NCBI GenBank assembly: GCA_016508695.1
Contig: VNKQ01000006.1
Span: 930,001 to 994,000, forward strand
Length of the DNA: 64,000 bases
Direction: 5' to 3'
DNA from: Hyphodiscus hymeniophilus
Taxonomy: Eukaryota; Ascomycota; Leotiomycetes; Helotiales; Hyphodiscaceae
The translations under genes were made by a program, and so were the position numbers. The notes below the pieces were generated by a model, which was given only the letters and a program-made list of their open reading frames with translations, did no database searches and was not told where the DNA came from. Of the stretch, positions 1-11,370 are shown piece after piece. How positions within the stretch are numbered: position 1 is the first letter of the stretch; each line of letters begins with the position of its first letter.

Positions 1-960
1 CTTAAGTAATCACAAGATATAACTAAATGTTCAATAAGTATAATTAGATATTCTATAACCACAAGATCAGTTAAGCCTTAATTTTGTAATAAGCCGGCTA
101 ACTAAGTATTATTAATAAGGTATTTATAATCTTAGAATTTAAACTAGTTCTAATTTAGTTCCGATCCGGTTCTAATAGGGTTCCGAATAAGTTCCGAATA
201 AGTTCTAATCCGGTTCTAACCTTAATTAAAATAGGCTTAATTTCAATTAGTTCCAAACCGGATTAGAGCTAATTTGGAACCGGATTAGAACCCTATTGGA
301 ACCCTATTGGAACTCTATTAAAACCAGGTTGGAACCTTAAATCTAGCTTAATTAGGTATTAATCAAGTATTAACTAGGGATTAAACCCTTAGCTAAGCGC
401 CCCTAAGTATTTTTAAGGCAATTGTTTTTATATATAAAGGAGATTCCCCTTATATAAACAGCCCGTCCCTTATATAACCCCTTTTCCTTCATATACTTAA
501 CTTAAATTAATTAATATATTCTTTTGCGATCCGCGCTATTATTAGGGTAATAGAACTTAGGCCTAGATAAACTATAAAGACTTATATAATTAGTAACCTA
601 AGTTACTTAAGGATCGCGGGGGCTAAGGAAGGGGGAAGTTCGAAGGCTAACAATAGTCATCGAGTAGGCAGGTCTGCGTATATAGTTAGAGGGGGGGGGG
701 GACCGCAGGTATTTAGTGATTCTATTTTAAAGGCTAGGGTAAAGTTAAGAATAATAAGGATATAATAATATTTGGTAAGGTATATAATTTAGCCTTACTT
801 ACGTATATAAATTATTATAATTAAGCGAGGATATTAGGTATACCCCCAAAAAGTTGTTTTAGCCGGGAGGCAAGTTGTTATAGCCCGACCCTAAAGCTAA
901 TGAATAACTATCTCTTGTGTTATTTATAAGGGGACTAATAAATGGAGGTTCAGAGATCCA
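1..960. repeat. AT-rich, RIP-like degenerate repeat remnant
   Basis: The sequence is strikingly AT-rich and dominated by TA/TTAA words, with no long reading frame on either strand. Short motifs recur in both orientations, for example ggttctaa/ttagaacc and ttccgaataag, the latter in tandem near 180-205. A run of eleven G lies at 691-701. In Pezizomycotina such composition usually marks transposon DNA mutated by repeat-induced point mutation. No terminal repeats or transposase could be recognised, so the element type is unknown. Composition returns to normal near 960. Confidence 0.55.
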
Positions 961-1487
961 GATGTAATATTTTCACTACTAGTACTTATAGCCCAAGTAG
1001 TAGCTTCCACCTGAGGTCTGTTTTATCCAAATAGGGATTTAAAGCCAAGCATTACAGTAGTGGCTGTCAGGATTAAAAATCATTGAATGTGTTTGTCTTT
1101 TACTATAAGATAAGCAAGCGTATTACAGGGCAATTATAGTTGGCTTTGGCCAAGTGCTTCTTATTAGGATGCAGAAGATAGAGTTCATACGAGAAAATGA
1201 GTTTGGATTACATCCATGCCTCTATCACTTGCTATAACGCAAAACAAAGCTGCGTAGTGGGTATCAGAGTCCAACAACAACACGACATTTACACACACAC
1301 ATAATCCACCACACATCTCTCTTTCCACGTTCGCCTATCTCTCGTCGTCCTTGAACCATTACAGGAAATTATAAACACTAATCAACTCCATCCTCCCAGC
1401 CCCCTGCATCGATATAAGGATTCCACCTGGAATTCGTTAGTATCCCCTACTCTCAAAAGCATAATTAAGATAGAAACAAGTCAAAAC
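961..1487. other. Spacer with no gene seen
   Basis: This lies between the AT-rich block and the stop codon of the large minus-strand frame, so it probably contains that gene's 3' untranslated region. No reading frame or RNA gene could be supported. Confidence 0.5.
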
Positions 1488-4400
1488 TCACTCCTGCCCC
1501 GGGTAGCTCGTCGCACTCATGGAAAGGCTACCATCGCCCTCTTCAGCGTGGCCCTCCTCCCCCGTCTCCGCATCGTAATAAATCTTCTCCTCTCTCGCAT
1601 CCCTTCTACCCCTTTCACCCTGCGCAAGCGGTCCACCGATGCTATGCGTATTCAAAGCAGTGTCCACCGTAGTTGCAGGAGTTTGAACACCTTGTCTGGT
1701 TTGCACCGCACTTACCTCATTCCGACTTTCGGTCAAACTCTTCGCTTTCGCAAGGGCTGTCGCATTCTCCATCCCACTCGTCTGCGCGACATGGCTTGGC
1801 GCCTGGACTAGCGGTGAAGTGCTCACCTGATACCCATCCGTGTCATTTCTAGTACTGGGCTGCGAATTCGGTGGCAGAAGTCTCGGGGATGCATTATAGA
1901 GATCTGGGCTAGGCCCACGATTGAGAGTCGTGGCGCGGATGTTTCGATCACTAAGCAAAATATTTCCAGGGCTAATATTTCCACGGCTTTGTTCTCGATC
2001 CTGATGGCTACTTTCTAGACCGCGCTCAAGCTCCTTTTCATCGATCGTATCTGAATAGCCTGGGGGCGGGGGGCTAGCTTCGCGCTCCGGCGTGTATGCC
2101 GGACTGGGCGGGGTTGGACTGGGTGTCGTGCCTTCTCTGCCACCATCATCAGGCTTGTTTGGAACGTGTAGACCTGCGTTTTGAGGACCGCTCATACCGC
2201 TCACCGCACTTATAGCCGTACGCCTAGTATCCGAGCGATCAAGCTCGGAGCCGACAAGGTTGAGAAGCTGGGTAGAAGTATGTTGGTCAGGGTTATGGCC
2301 GTGTTGGGCGTCAAAATGAGAAGGCCATTTTGGCGGTGGTGGGGGTGGGATATCGCGCACTGCCTCATTAATGGGACTAAAAGCGTCGTCAGGGAGAGGG
2401 TATCCGGCTGGGGATTCCGGATGGCGGATCATGGGTTGTTGCAGTCTTTGGATTGTATCGTGTTGTTTCATAATTTGTTGAGCTTGGCTTGGTGGTGAAC
2501 GAGTGGAGCTTAGTGGCGAGACAACAGGGGGAGATTTGGGCAACGACGTTGGGCGAGGATCGCGATCTCCTTCATCTTCCGGGAGGGAGAGTTGGTACGG
2601 TCGTTGCTGGCCTAGCTGTTCTCTAGCGGGTGAACGAGCGAGGAGGTCTTCACGAGAAAGGCGGGGTGATGGACGCTTGGTGTAGGACTCGTATGACTCG
2701 TCGGCTGACAAGTCAGGCGGGATTCTTTGCGCAGTGCGAGGAGCTTCAGGCTGTGGCAAAGCTTCGGACTGTGGCAAATAATTTTGCTCTGGAGACCCTG
2801 GTCCTTCTGGAGTTTGCCCGTAAGATTTTGGCGGCGACGGTGGCTGTTGCCGCAACAACCGCGGATCGTGCTGTTGACCTTGTTGTAAGCGATTAAGACC
2901 TCGGGGATCGTATCCTGTTGGTACAATCATAGCACCCTGGCCTCTAACCAAACTGTAGCCCCCGGGAATGGGAACGCTGTCGTATCGCGGCTCACCAGGA
3001 GACTCTCTTGCTTCACGCCGAGGCTCTCTACTAGCACGGCGACCACGATCCTGTGATTGATTTTGGGCATGGAGAGGACGTTCTTGGTATCTTGACTGTG
3101 GCTGTTGAATACTTGTTCGCGGCGGACCAATGGGGCCACTTGAAGATTCGGCTCGAATGTCTGTGTATGTCTGCCCAAGAGGAATTTGTTGAGGTGTCAT
3201 CGATTGACCCGACTGCTTCATTGTCCCTTGTGATGATGAATCTTCTTTACTTCGATCCTTCTCGTCCGTCTTTCGTCCCATTATTCCACTCAATAAGTTG
3301 GATGCTGACGCTCGCCGATTCTTATCTCCACCAGTGGACAATCTCGAAAAAAATTGTCGTGGTTGGCTCGGCTCCCTTGCATCTTGATTTTGGATCTGAG
3401 TTAGCGGTTGCTGTCGGATAATCTGACCTTGATCGAATTGTGGTGACTCAATTAGCTGCCGCTCAGTGATAGACGACTCTCTTGTTACATGTGGCTGATC
3501 TGGTACGGAAGCTCTCGCATTGGGGTTGCCAGTACGACTGAACATGGAACTCAATCCCGAAAACCGTTTCTTCTTGCCAGGTTCATCCAAAACGCCAGAT
3601 GTCGTTGAACGGGTGAGTTTGTTTTGATTTACTCTCGACGAGTTTGTGGACCCAGCTCCAAAGAATGATTTCTTTCTTTCGGAGCCTTGAACTAGAGATT
3701 GCGATGTTGTATCAAGAAGGTCGGTTCGTGATCCTGGGAAATGAGCGACCACGCTCTCTCGGCTCTGTGGCGGACCTAAGCCAGTGGTTGAAGCACGATT
3801 CAAACTGCCGAAAAAACTTGATCGTCGCTTCTTTTGTTCTTGAGCTTCTTCCGAAGCAATGCTGGACTCAGGGTATTCGTAACCCTGGAACTCCGCTGCT
3901 CTGCTAGGTGACACACCTCCATCTTGGCCACCATCCCGGGAAAATGAGCCTCGTTCTCTAGATGCGCCCCGAGAAATGCGACCCCCAAGGTCCTTCAAAA
4001 AGCTACCGGAATTTCGCCTTGCACGATCAGGGCGGAGCTCCTTTGTCGGTGGTCCCACACCAGGAAGTTGATATTCGTTCGTCTGCTGCCTTGGTAGGAA
4101 GGCTGCTTCTCGTGAAATAGGGGCTTGGTACATGTCAGGAGATAACTCACCATCTCGTGTCAAGTCCGCAAGGGGTTGTTGCTGTGCTTGGAAGAGTTCG
4201 GGGTATCTCTGTGCGGATGACGGAGGCTGATCGTACAACATTGGGCGGATTGGCGGGCCTTGGAAAGGACGAGGTCCTCCATCGTTGTATTGGATTTCTG
4301 GACGAGTTGTCCCTTGGCTAGATTCCGAGAGACCGCGACTGCGTTGTCCCTCCATGCTTCGCTGCCGTTCAATAGAGGGCCGTTGTCGAAGCGCAATAGC

Positions 4401-6173
4401 GGATCCACTGTATCTGACTGGCGAAATATGAGCTGGAGGCGGAACTGCATTTGGCCGCCATGAATCTTGAGAGGTCCTGGTGCCTTCCCGAGGGATAACA
4501 GCGGCCCGTGGGACTTCATAATCAGACTGGGGTTGCGCTTGGGGGTGGCCAGTGCTATGGCTGTAACCGGATGAGTGAGCTTGGTTGAGATCGGGCCTAG
4601 TTCCCTCAGCCTGTCCCATGGACTGTATGCGTTGTTCTGAAAGATTGGTTGACGATTTACGCGTATGATGAATTTGATGATGTGGTGGGTCCTGGTTTTC
4701 GCTTCCTGCGGCAACTCGAGCAGTGGTGTTAGGCTCAGCTTCGTATTCTTTAGCAGCAGCTTCATGTTGCGATTGAGAGCTAGTGAGTTCATCCTCGTCG
4801 TCGATCGGGAATCGTGTCTTGTTTTTGCGACCGAAGCCAAGCCCAAAGGTTGAAGTTCGGCGAATTGGGGGCAAACCTCTGAACGAACCATTCCGCGCTG
4901 GCTCTTCCGAACCTCCTTGTCGAGGCTGCTGCTCGCTGGCATCACGCACAAAGGTCTGTTGAACATGAGAATAATGAGATGAAGCCTGATTATCATGGGC
5001 TGAGACCGCATGCGATTGTTCAGGAAACGCTTCATAACTAAAGCGTGGCCTGTTTAAAACGCTAGTTGCAGGCTCTTGTGAAGAGCCGGATACTTGGGGT
5101 TCAAGCTTGTTCTGCATCTGCTGTTGATTCAATATTTGGAGAGGTAGCATTTCACTCTCAGGTGCTGCAATCATTCCGGGGTGCATTAGGGTCTGGGCAA
5201 CACTCGTAGAGGGCTGCACCAGGGCCTTGGGATCCGCAGGTTGCGGGACATAATCTGTTTGTTGTCGATTGAGGAAGGTTGGAGGAGGTCCTTCTGGAGG
5301 ATGAAACACTTGCGATTCGGAACTCACACTTGGTTCGACCCAGAGCTGGACTTGTCCGTGACCGACTGCAACACTAGGTGGTTGTTCACCTGACTTGATG
5401 GTATTCGGTTCATTGAAAGCCTTAAGCTGCTGTTGCTCCAAAAAGCCTGGTGGAGGTCCTGCAGGAGGATCGTAAACTTCTGACACAGGCCGTGGTATGG
5501 TCTTTTCCGGCTGTTTTTGTTTCCCTTCCGGCTCCGGAGATACCATGACCCAATCGTTGAGATCAGACTCTCGTTCTTCTGGCGCATCACAAAACTGCGC
5601 ATCTCCACTGTTGGAGCGTTCACTCTTCGAGTCGGTATCATCAGGAATAGCGAGGGACTTTTGAGTGACAGCAGAGTGCATAACCTGTGGCTGCTGCTTT
5701 GGGCGATCATCGGATTGGGAACCTTCCTCCTCAGTTATGGGAGTGGCATTGAAGGGATCCCAGGACGGTTGGTTCTTGGTTATTGGCGCAGGAACTCCTA
5801 GATCGTCTCTCTCTTCTTCTGACTCGTGTGTATGAAGTTGCTCTTTAGCAGTTCCTCGCGAAAGAGTAGGCTCAATTGTCTGGAGAATCTCCGATGGCCT
5901 ATTTTGCGACTCAGGTGAAATCAGAGCATCACTCAAAAGGATCGGAGAAGCACGGCTGGCGTTCGTAGTAATCTCCAAAGCGGGAAATCTGCTCTGAGAA
6001 TGCGTGGTGCTTGCTTGTTGACGCTCGGGTGTTGGCACCGGCATTGGAATACTGTCATTCGACTCGCGAGATGACGCATCGGGTCGACCGGAGGGCCGGG
6101 AAATGGCGAGACCCCAAGAAGTGCGCCTTTCATTCTTCGGTTTGGTCGGAGGGCTGAGATTTGGAGAAATCTG
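1488..6173 (-). CDS. Large disordered protein, possibly the 3' exon of a giant gene
   Basis: An uninterrupted frame of about 1,560 codons. The product is rich in Gln, Ser, Pro and Arg and should be almost wholly disordered, with no enzyme domain. At least six short basic-Ser-Phe/Gly patches recur (such as KKRRSSFFGSL, RKKSFFGAGS and KKKRFSGLSSMFSR), plus two copies of a PPxGPPPxFL motif and a PPPPPPKW stretch. There is no ATG near the 5' end: an in-frame TGA lies just upstream of the first coding residues, and the first in-frame ATG is at 6044, after conserved-looking sequence. An acceptor ending at 6174 (after a CTTAC/TACTAA branch-like motif) would join in phase 0 to a donor at 6439 at the end of the next frame. 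I therefore suspect this is the last exon of one roughly 2,900-aa protein. The function is unknown; a scaffold role is only a guess. Confidence 0.7.
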   Translation of the reverse strand, partial: QISPNLSPPTKPKNERRTSWGLAISRPSGRPDASSRESNDSIPMPVPTPERQQASTTHSQSRFPALEITTNASRASPILLSDALISPESQNRPSEILQTIEPTLSRGTAKEQLHTHESEEERDDLGVPAPITKNQPSWDPFNATPITEEEGSQSDDRPKQQPQVMHSAVTQKSLAIPDDTDSKSERSNSGDAQFCDAPEERESDLNDWVMVSPEPEGKQKQPEKTIPRPVSEVYDPPAGPPPGFLEQQQLKAFNEPNTIKSGEQPPSVAVGHGQVQLWVEPSVSSESQVFHPPEGPPPTFLNRQQTDYVPQPADPKALVQPSTSVAQTLMHPGMIAAPESEMLPLQILNQQQMQNKLEPQVSGSSQEPATSVLNRPRFSYEAFPEQSHAVSAHDNQASSHYSHVQQTFVRDASEQQPRQGGSEEPARNGSFRGLPPIRRTSTFGLGFGRKNKTRFPIDDEDELTSSQSQHEAAAKEYEAEPNTTARVAAGSENQDPPHHQIHHTRKSSTNLSEQRIQSMGQAEGTRPDLNQAHSSGYSHSTGHPQAQPQSDYEVPRAAVIPREGTRTSQDSWRPNAVPPPAHISPVRYSGSAIALRQRPSIERQRSMEGQRSRGLSESSQGTTRPEIQYNDGGPRPFQGPPIRPMLYDQPPSSAQRYPELFQAQQQPLADLTRDGELSPDMYQAPISREAAFLPRQQTNEYQLPGVGPPTKELRPDRARRNSGSFLKDLGGRISRGASRERGSFSRDGGQDGGVSPSRAAEFQGYEYPESSIASEEAQEQKKRRSSFFGSLNRASTTGLGPPQSRESVVAHFPGSRTDLLDTTSQSLVQGSERKKSFFGAGSTNSSRVNQNKLTRSTTSGVLDEPGKKKRFSGLSSMFSRTGNPNARASVPDQPHVTRESSITERQLIESPQFDQGQIIRQQPLTQIQNQDAREPSQPRQFFSRLSTGGDKNRRASASNLLSGIMGRKTDEKDRSKEDSSSQGTMKQSGQSMTPQQIPLGQTYTDIRAESSSGPIGPPRTSIQQPQSRYQERPLHAQNQSQDRGRRASREPRREARESPGEPRYDSVPIPGGYSLVRGQGAMIVPTGYDPRGLNRLQQGQQHDPRLLRQQPPSPPKSYGQTPEGPGSPEQNYLPQSEALPQPEAPRTAQRIPPDLSADESYESYTKRPSPRLSREDLLARSPAREQLGQQRPYQLSLPEDEGDRDPRPTSLPKSPPVVSPLSSTRSPPSQAQQIMKQHDTIQRLQQPMIRHPESPAGYPLPDDAFSPINEAVRDIPPPPPPKWPSHFDAQHGHNPDQHTSTQLLNLVGSELDRSDTRRTAISAVSGMSGPQNAGLHVPNKPDDGGREGTTPSPTPPSPAYTPEREASPPPPGYSDTIDEKELERGLESSHQDREQSRGNISPGNILLSDRNIRATTLNRGPSPDLYNASPRLLPPNSQPSTRNDTDGYQVSTSPLVQAPSHVAQTSGMENATALAKAKSLTESRNEVSAVQTRQGVQTPATTVDTALNTHSIGGPLAQGERGRRDAREEKIYYDAETGEEGHAEEGDGSLSMSATSYPGQE

Positions 6174-6430
6174 CTCGGACAATCAATCTTAGTAAGCGTT
6201 CAAGAATCATGGCAATCAATGGCAAGGAGACAACACTGAGGAATGAACACTGCAATTCTCCCTAGTCGTACATGGCCTGCTAAGCAGGTGGCAATGCCAA
6301 AGAAAGCAGCGCATGCAATTGGAAAGAAAGAGAATGAGAATGAGCCCCAGCCACCGATTAGTGAACATTGTAATGAAATCAAAATGAAATGCCACATCGC
6401 CCAAATGCGGTCCAACTCGGAAGGAGATTA

Positions 6431-9400
6431 TCAATCTACCTTGTCTCCAGCACCGCTTCCTCGAAGCTTATTCTTCCCCTTTGCGAGTAAACCTTTCCCT
6501 GCTTTGCCCGCTTTGCCGCCAAATATACCAGCTGTGTGAAGTAACTCCTTTCCTTTGGCTTGAACTTGATGGCCCGTCAACTTCCCACCAGCAGGTGAAA
6601 ATCCTTGCTGAGAGCCAGATGGTGTGCTTGGCCCAGGTCTCGAGACTGGCGTGCCTGGCGTAGTTGGCGATGCATTAAGATACTGCTGGTAATATGGTTG
6701 TTGTAATGGCGGCAGCTGATGTCCAGCGGTCTTTGCATATTTCGACCCTGTTGGCCCAGTCGAAACAGAGAATGCAGCCCCGTTCCAAGATCCAGTTGCG
6801 TCAGCATGTTCCGGATGTTGAGCTTTGAGGTTCGTTATCCAATCAAACAGGCCAGAATCCATAGTTGCAAAACGCTGCCTCATCACATCAAAAGTCTCGA
6901 TCCTTTCTTGAGGAGTATTGATTGCAGTGATCTCCTTGAAGGCCAAAATCCTAGATCCAGGCGAGAATTGCGTCTTCACAGGTGAATGAAAAGGAGACAC
7001 AGAGCTTGGTGCCGCAGAGGGAACGGGGTGTTCACCTGATGAGCCCGAGAAATAGGCCTGAGGAGATCGCGAAGGGTGTTCCTCTTCTGGCGGAGTTGGG
7101 GATACAGGATAGGAGGAGACTCGAGGGTCTTTCTCTTCCGCCAACGACAGTCTGCGCTGAGGAGGCTGCGCGTGTTGTGGGGATTGAATGGTATTTGAGT
7201 GTACAGCAGCAGCCGCCGCTCCACCCCCGAGAGCAGCAACGCTTGTAAGTGAAGCAGCATCTCGGCTTTTATGCCCATCTTCCGAAGGTTCGGACACAGG
7301 GGATGTGAGGCCCTGTGCTCCCAATTCCTTATCATAGTCCATATTTCCGTATTGGGAATACGACCCTTGTTCTGCGCGGCGGCTTGATTCTGCAGCAGTC
7401 TCGTTATCCACGATTTCCCCAGGGACTTCAGAAAGTTTCTCTTTATGTGGCCCATGTTGCGATGAAATAGCTGGCACTGCTGGGACTGCCGGAACCTCTT
7501 CCCGAGATTGAGCAGGAGACACATCCTCAGCACTGGTTTCCCATGAAAACCTATGCGGAATCGGCGGACGAGACTCAGTGGCCATGCTCATTCTTCGGGT
7601 GTCCCAAGGAGCTTCATCGTTGCTAGCTGATTCCGTCACCACGGAAGACTCAGGTTGCTGCGGGTTTTGAGCGGTTTGATTGTCTAAAGTAGCTAGTGAT
7701 GCCGATTCTGCATCCTCGGCAGTCGTTGCCCAGTAGTTATCATATTCTTTAGGAAGATAGCTAAATCTGCCATCGTTGGGAGCTGCTTGATCATCGATCT
7801 GGTCTGCCTCTAAAGAATCGTGACGTGGCGCAGCATGAGCAATTTGGGGGCTAAGACTTTTGATAATCTCCTTACGGAGCTTGTCACTTTCTTCGTCCTG
7901 CAGGCGAGTATCAGTACTTAGCGTAGGCAGAACTTGAGGCCTCATGGGAAGCGCGGGACTTTCATCAGCCTCGACTTGCTCTAGAGTTCTCTGCTTCAAT
8001 GGGACGGTAGGGTTGGGGAATTCCTCAAAATCGTCCAGAGGAGGTGTATCCTTAGTTGGTGGCATGGGAGCATCGCTGTCATCTTCTTCCCTTTGCACAG
8101 GAGCAGACCGCACTTGACTTTCAAGAGAAGCACTTTCAAGTCTGGGCAAAACTGGTGGATCTAATGCCGCAGACGAATACAAATTGCCACTGGGTGTCAC
8201 TGCAGGATCGGGCGTAGGTAAGGCACTTCCACCTCTGGCCATGGTGGGGTCTACTAACATAGCGTGCTTCTCATTTTCGAGAAACGCTGCTCCTGCTCCA
8301 CCCGCCAAACCTGACCCGGTAGTAGCACCGAAAGCGGCTTGCGGCAACGAGTGTATGGTAGCCGTCGGCGTGATATCGCGATCACCAGCGTCGATTTCTT
8401 CATGAGCAGAATATGACTGGCTGGTGGAGGTTTGACCACGGTCGGCTTCCTTTGATATTCGCACGCTTTCCTGTTGGGAAGTTTCGTCCCTGGCGGTCGT
8501 GGCATATGATGTCCAGCCCCCTGGCAAAGAAGGCCTGAACTCCGTAGACGTGTCAGCGTCAGGTGACGAGGGAGTAGCTAAGGCGACTTCGGGCCTACCA
8601 GCAGCGGCTTCTGTCTGGGCTATATTCGGCTTTCTGGCAGGGCTTTTTCCTGGGCTGGAAGTCCGACTGTCACGTCGATGACCAGGTTCAGTGCTTGTAT
8701 CCATTACGTCTGAGGAGTGCAAAACCTCCCTACCGACAGGCGAGATAGGCTCGTGTACAACTTCGAGCATTGACAGGGCTGCTCCTTCTCTACCTCGCAC
8801 ATCAGAAAATGCACCACTGGGAGCTCGGCTCATAATGGGACTGATGCCAGTGGTACCCGTACTTTCACTGTCAGACCGTCTCACGTTACTACCAGTTTGA
8901 GAAGCTGGTGTTGGCGGGACAGACGAGTCATCCTTTCTGTCAAATGCTTGATTTACGGCAGATCTGTAGCCCAGGGAAATTTGGCGTCCAGGAGCTGTAT
9001 CGTCTGTCGGCGTAGAGGTAATATTTGATAGTGCCGGGGTGACTGATTCGTGTGGTAGAGGTAACGACGGCGCTTCGAATTTGGGCTGTGAAAAGAGATC
9101 CATTCCGAACCCCGACATCCGATTTAAATCTGGCAGCTTCGGGCTGACTGACGAGCTACGCGCATGCTCAAGATCGAGCGGCGTATGTTCACTGAGGACC
9201 TCGCTCTGTCCTGTTTGTTCAGCAGTCTTCGCGGCTGCATTCGAATTAAAACCCTCGAACCCATATTCACTCTTGCGCTCTTTGACTGGCTCCAACATAG
9301 GTTGTAAATGTCGTCCAGAGATCGAAGTATCATCGCCTAGCCTTTGCCGACTTCCTAAACTATCCGAACTCGTTTTCTCTCGCAGCGGTTTCGCAGGGGA

Positions 9401-10571
9401 ATCAGATCCATCATTCGACTTTATGCCAACAAGAGAATCTAGGCTGGGTCTACTGGAATCCATCGACTGTCGCTCCCTCTCTCTTTCCTCTTCCACCCGC
9501 CGATATATATCCGCTGGTCGAATGAAAGGCAATGCTTTACTAGATGGGGTAGTTGGAGAACGGGCTGAGGCCCCTGGAGATGATGATCTATCAGCAACCC
9601 ATGGCTTTGGTGTAGTCTCTTGAGCGGAAGGGACTATTTGTGTCACATCAGGGACCGTCGATTGACTCAAGCTGCTTTTTCGAGCTGGAAATCTTGAAGA
9701 CGGTGTATCTACCGCACTTGATGGAATGCTTCGAGTGGTGGATAATGGAGCTGGCACAGCTGTCGGAGAGAAATCTCGTCGGGCTTGATAATCACTGGAT
9801 GGTGTTCTTGTTTCTGATGGTTGCGAGTAAACAGAATCAGACTCCCCACTATGTATCCTACTAAGGCCTGAGGAGGCTGCATTAGATTCACCAGTATTGG
9901 TTCGTCCTGGCCGAGGAAGCTGAACGTCTGGATGTGGTGACCCCGACACAGGGGAAACAACCTGACTAGCTTTTCGTAAGCCAGTCACTTCATCGTTCTG
10001 AGGCAGCGCTTGTGTAGTTATAGAGAGAGCGGGTGGACCATTTGTATCGCGGGCACTGGGTTGGCCGGTGATTTGAGAAAATCGTGTCGCAGGTGCAGGC
10101 TTAGTAGTAGTCTCTGCCGATGGCTGTCGCGCAGTGGTATTGGAGAAAGTGCGCTTTTCATCATCGGCATCGAAGGAATTCAAACGAGGTCGACCAGCAA
10201 GGGGTTCAGCAGCAGGTAACGGGGGTAGTTCGCCATAATTCCTTTTGTCGGTGGGGGTAGATGCGGATGACGGACCTGGTTGCAGACCTTGACCTTGTTG
10301 TCGTAGACCAGTAGGTTTGAGGACTGGTGGTGGTGGAAGATCGTATTCATCATCTTCGCCCCAATCATCGTAATCTACCGGCTTCGCATCTGCCCATTTC
10401 CTGGTCTTGTTCCGATTCACGTTCGCCTTATATGATATTGGGGTATTCGAACCAGATGCTGCAGATGGGCTCCTGATATCAGTTAGTACCGCAATCAGCT
10501 TCAATTTGGGGATGATCCGCATACAACGGCGAATGCTCCTTCTCGAAGGTAGTTGGGAAACCAGGCGCCAT
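6431..10571 (-). CDS. Large disordered fungal-specific protein (N-terminal part or separate gene)
   Basis: The start is ATG at 10571. A 52-nt intron at 10524-10473 (donor GTATGC, branch TACTAAC, acceptor CAG) joins a 47-nt first exon in the correct phase to the long exon. Without splicing, the frame would begin with a sequence unlike the rest. The N-terminus has an acidic WGEDDEYD patch after a basic NRNKTRKW segment. The middle is low-complexity Ser/Pro/Glu/Asp. The C-terminal 200 residues are more ordered, including a helical-looking stretch (FKEITAINTPQERIETF) and a Gly/Lys-rich tail (GGKAGKAGKGLLAKGKNKL). Translation ends at TGA 6431-6433 if unspliced, giving about 1,362 aa. A possible donor at 6439 would instead continue into the downstream frame. 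No catalytic domain is recognisable. Confidence 0.75.
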
Positions 10572-10603
10572 GATTGGCAAATATCAAGAGGCTCGTCGCT
10601 CAT

Positions 10604-11370
10604 GAGACGCCTATCACTACAACTATAGGTCCATCAATGAGGTCGTTGATGGAAGGGAGCCGGGTTGCGCAATGTAGCGGAGCTGAGGTTGTTGATAGCT
10701 CAGATCGGGCTGCAAAAGAAAAGGGAAGCTCTCGTATGACGTGTCGACGGGTAGGGCGAACAAGAAGGTATAAAGGGATGACTACAAGCAAACAAAATAC
10801 TAAGATCGGAAATCACGCGATTCCGAATCGAAGGCGCCGCCTCACAGTGTCTTGTACGACAGCGATGTTCAAATCAATGATGCTCAGCTAGCAAGATAGA
10901 CTCTCGCACGTTAGGCCCCAGCTCAGCCACACTCTGGGTGACACAGACAAATATCTGGGCGCCCTAAGAATAAACTCGTGGCTCATGGAGATCACGTTAC
11001 TTTTGCGGATCAATCTGGAGAAACACCGAAACACCATCTGTCCTTGCATTGAGCATCGCAACCTCTCCACACTTCCCATTTTCACTTTACCCCTAATCAA
11101 GAGATACCCGCGTACGACCTCCTAATTAGACCTGAATCACACAATCCTTTGCTTTCCATTTCTTCCCATCTTCTCTCCAATTACCTTGGTATTTAAGGCG
11201 ATCGATTTCAATCCAACATAAAAACCCAAGCCTCCGGAAGGCAATAGACAACAGCAATTGCCATACCGCGATAATCCTTCCTATCGCACTCACTAGCTGA
11301 GACTCAATACTGCCCACGGACTTTTCCTGTCTTCCACGCATAATCGATATTCCGTACCGTTTCTACCGTC
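10604..11370. promoter_or_regulatory. Divergent intergenic/promoter region
   Basis: This separates the minus-strand giant gene from plus-strand SED5 and must hold both 5' regions. A pyrimidine-rich stretch precedes the SED5 ATG. No specific site is identified. Confidence 0.45.
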
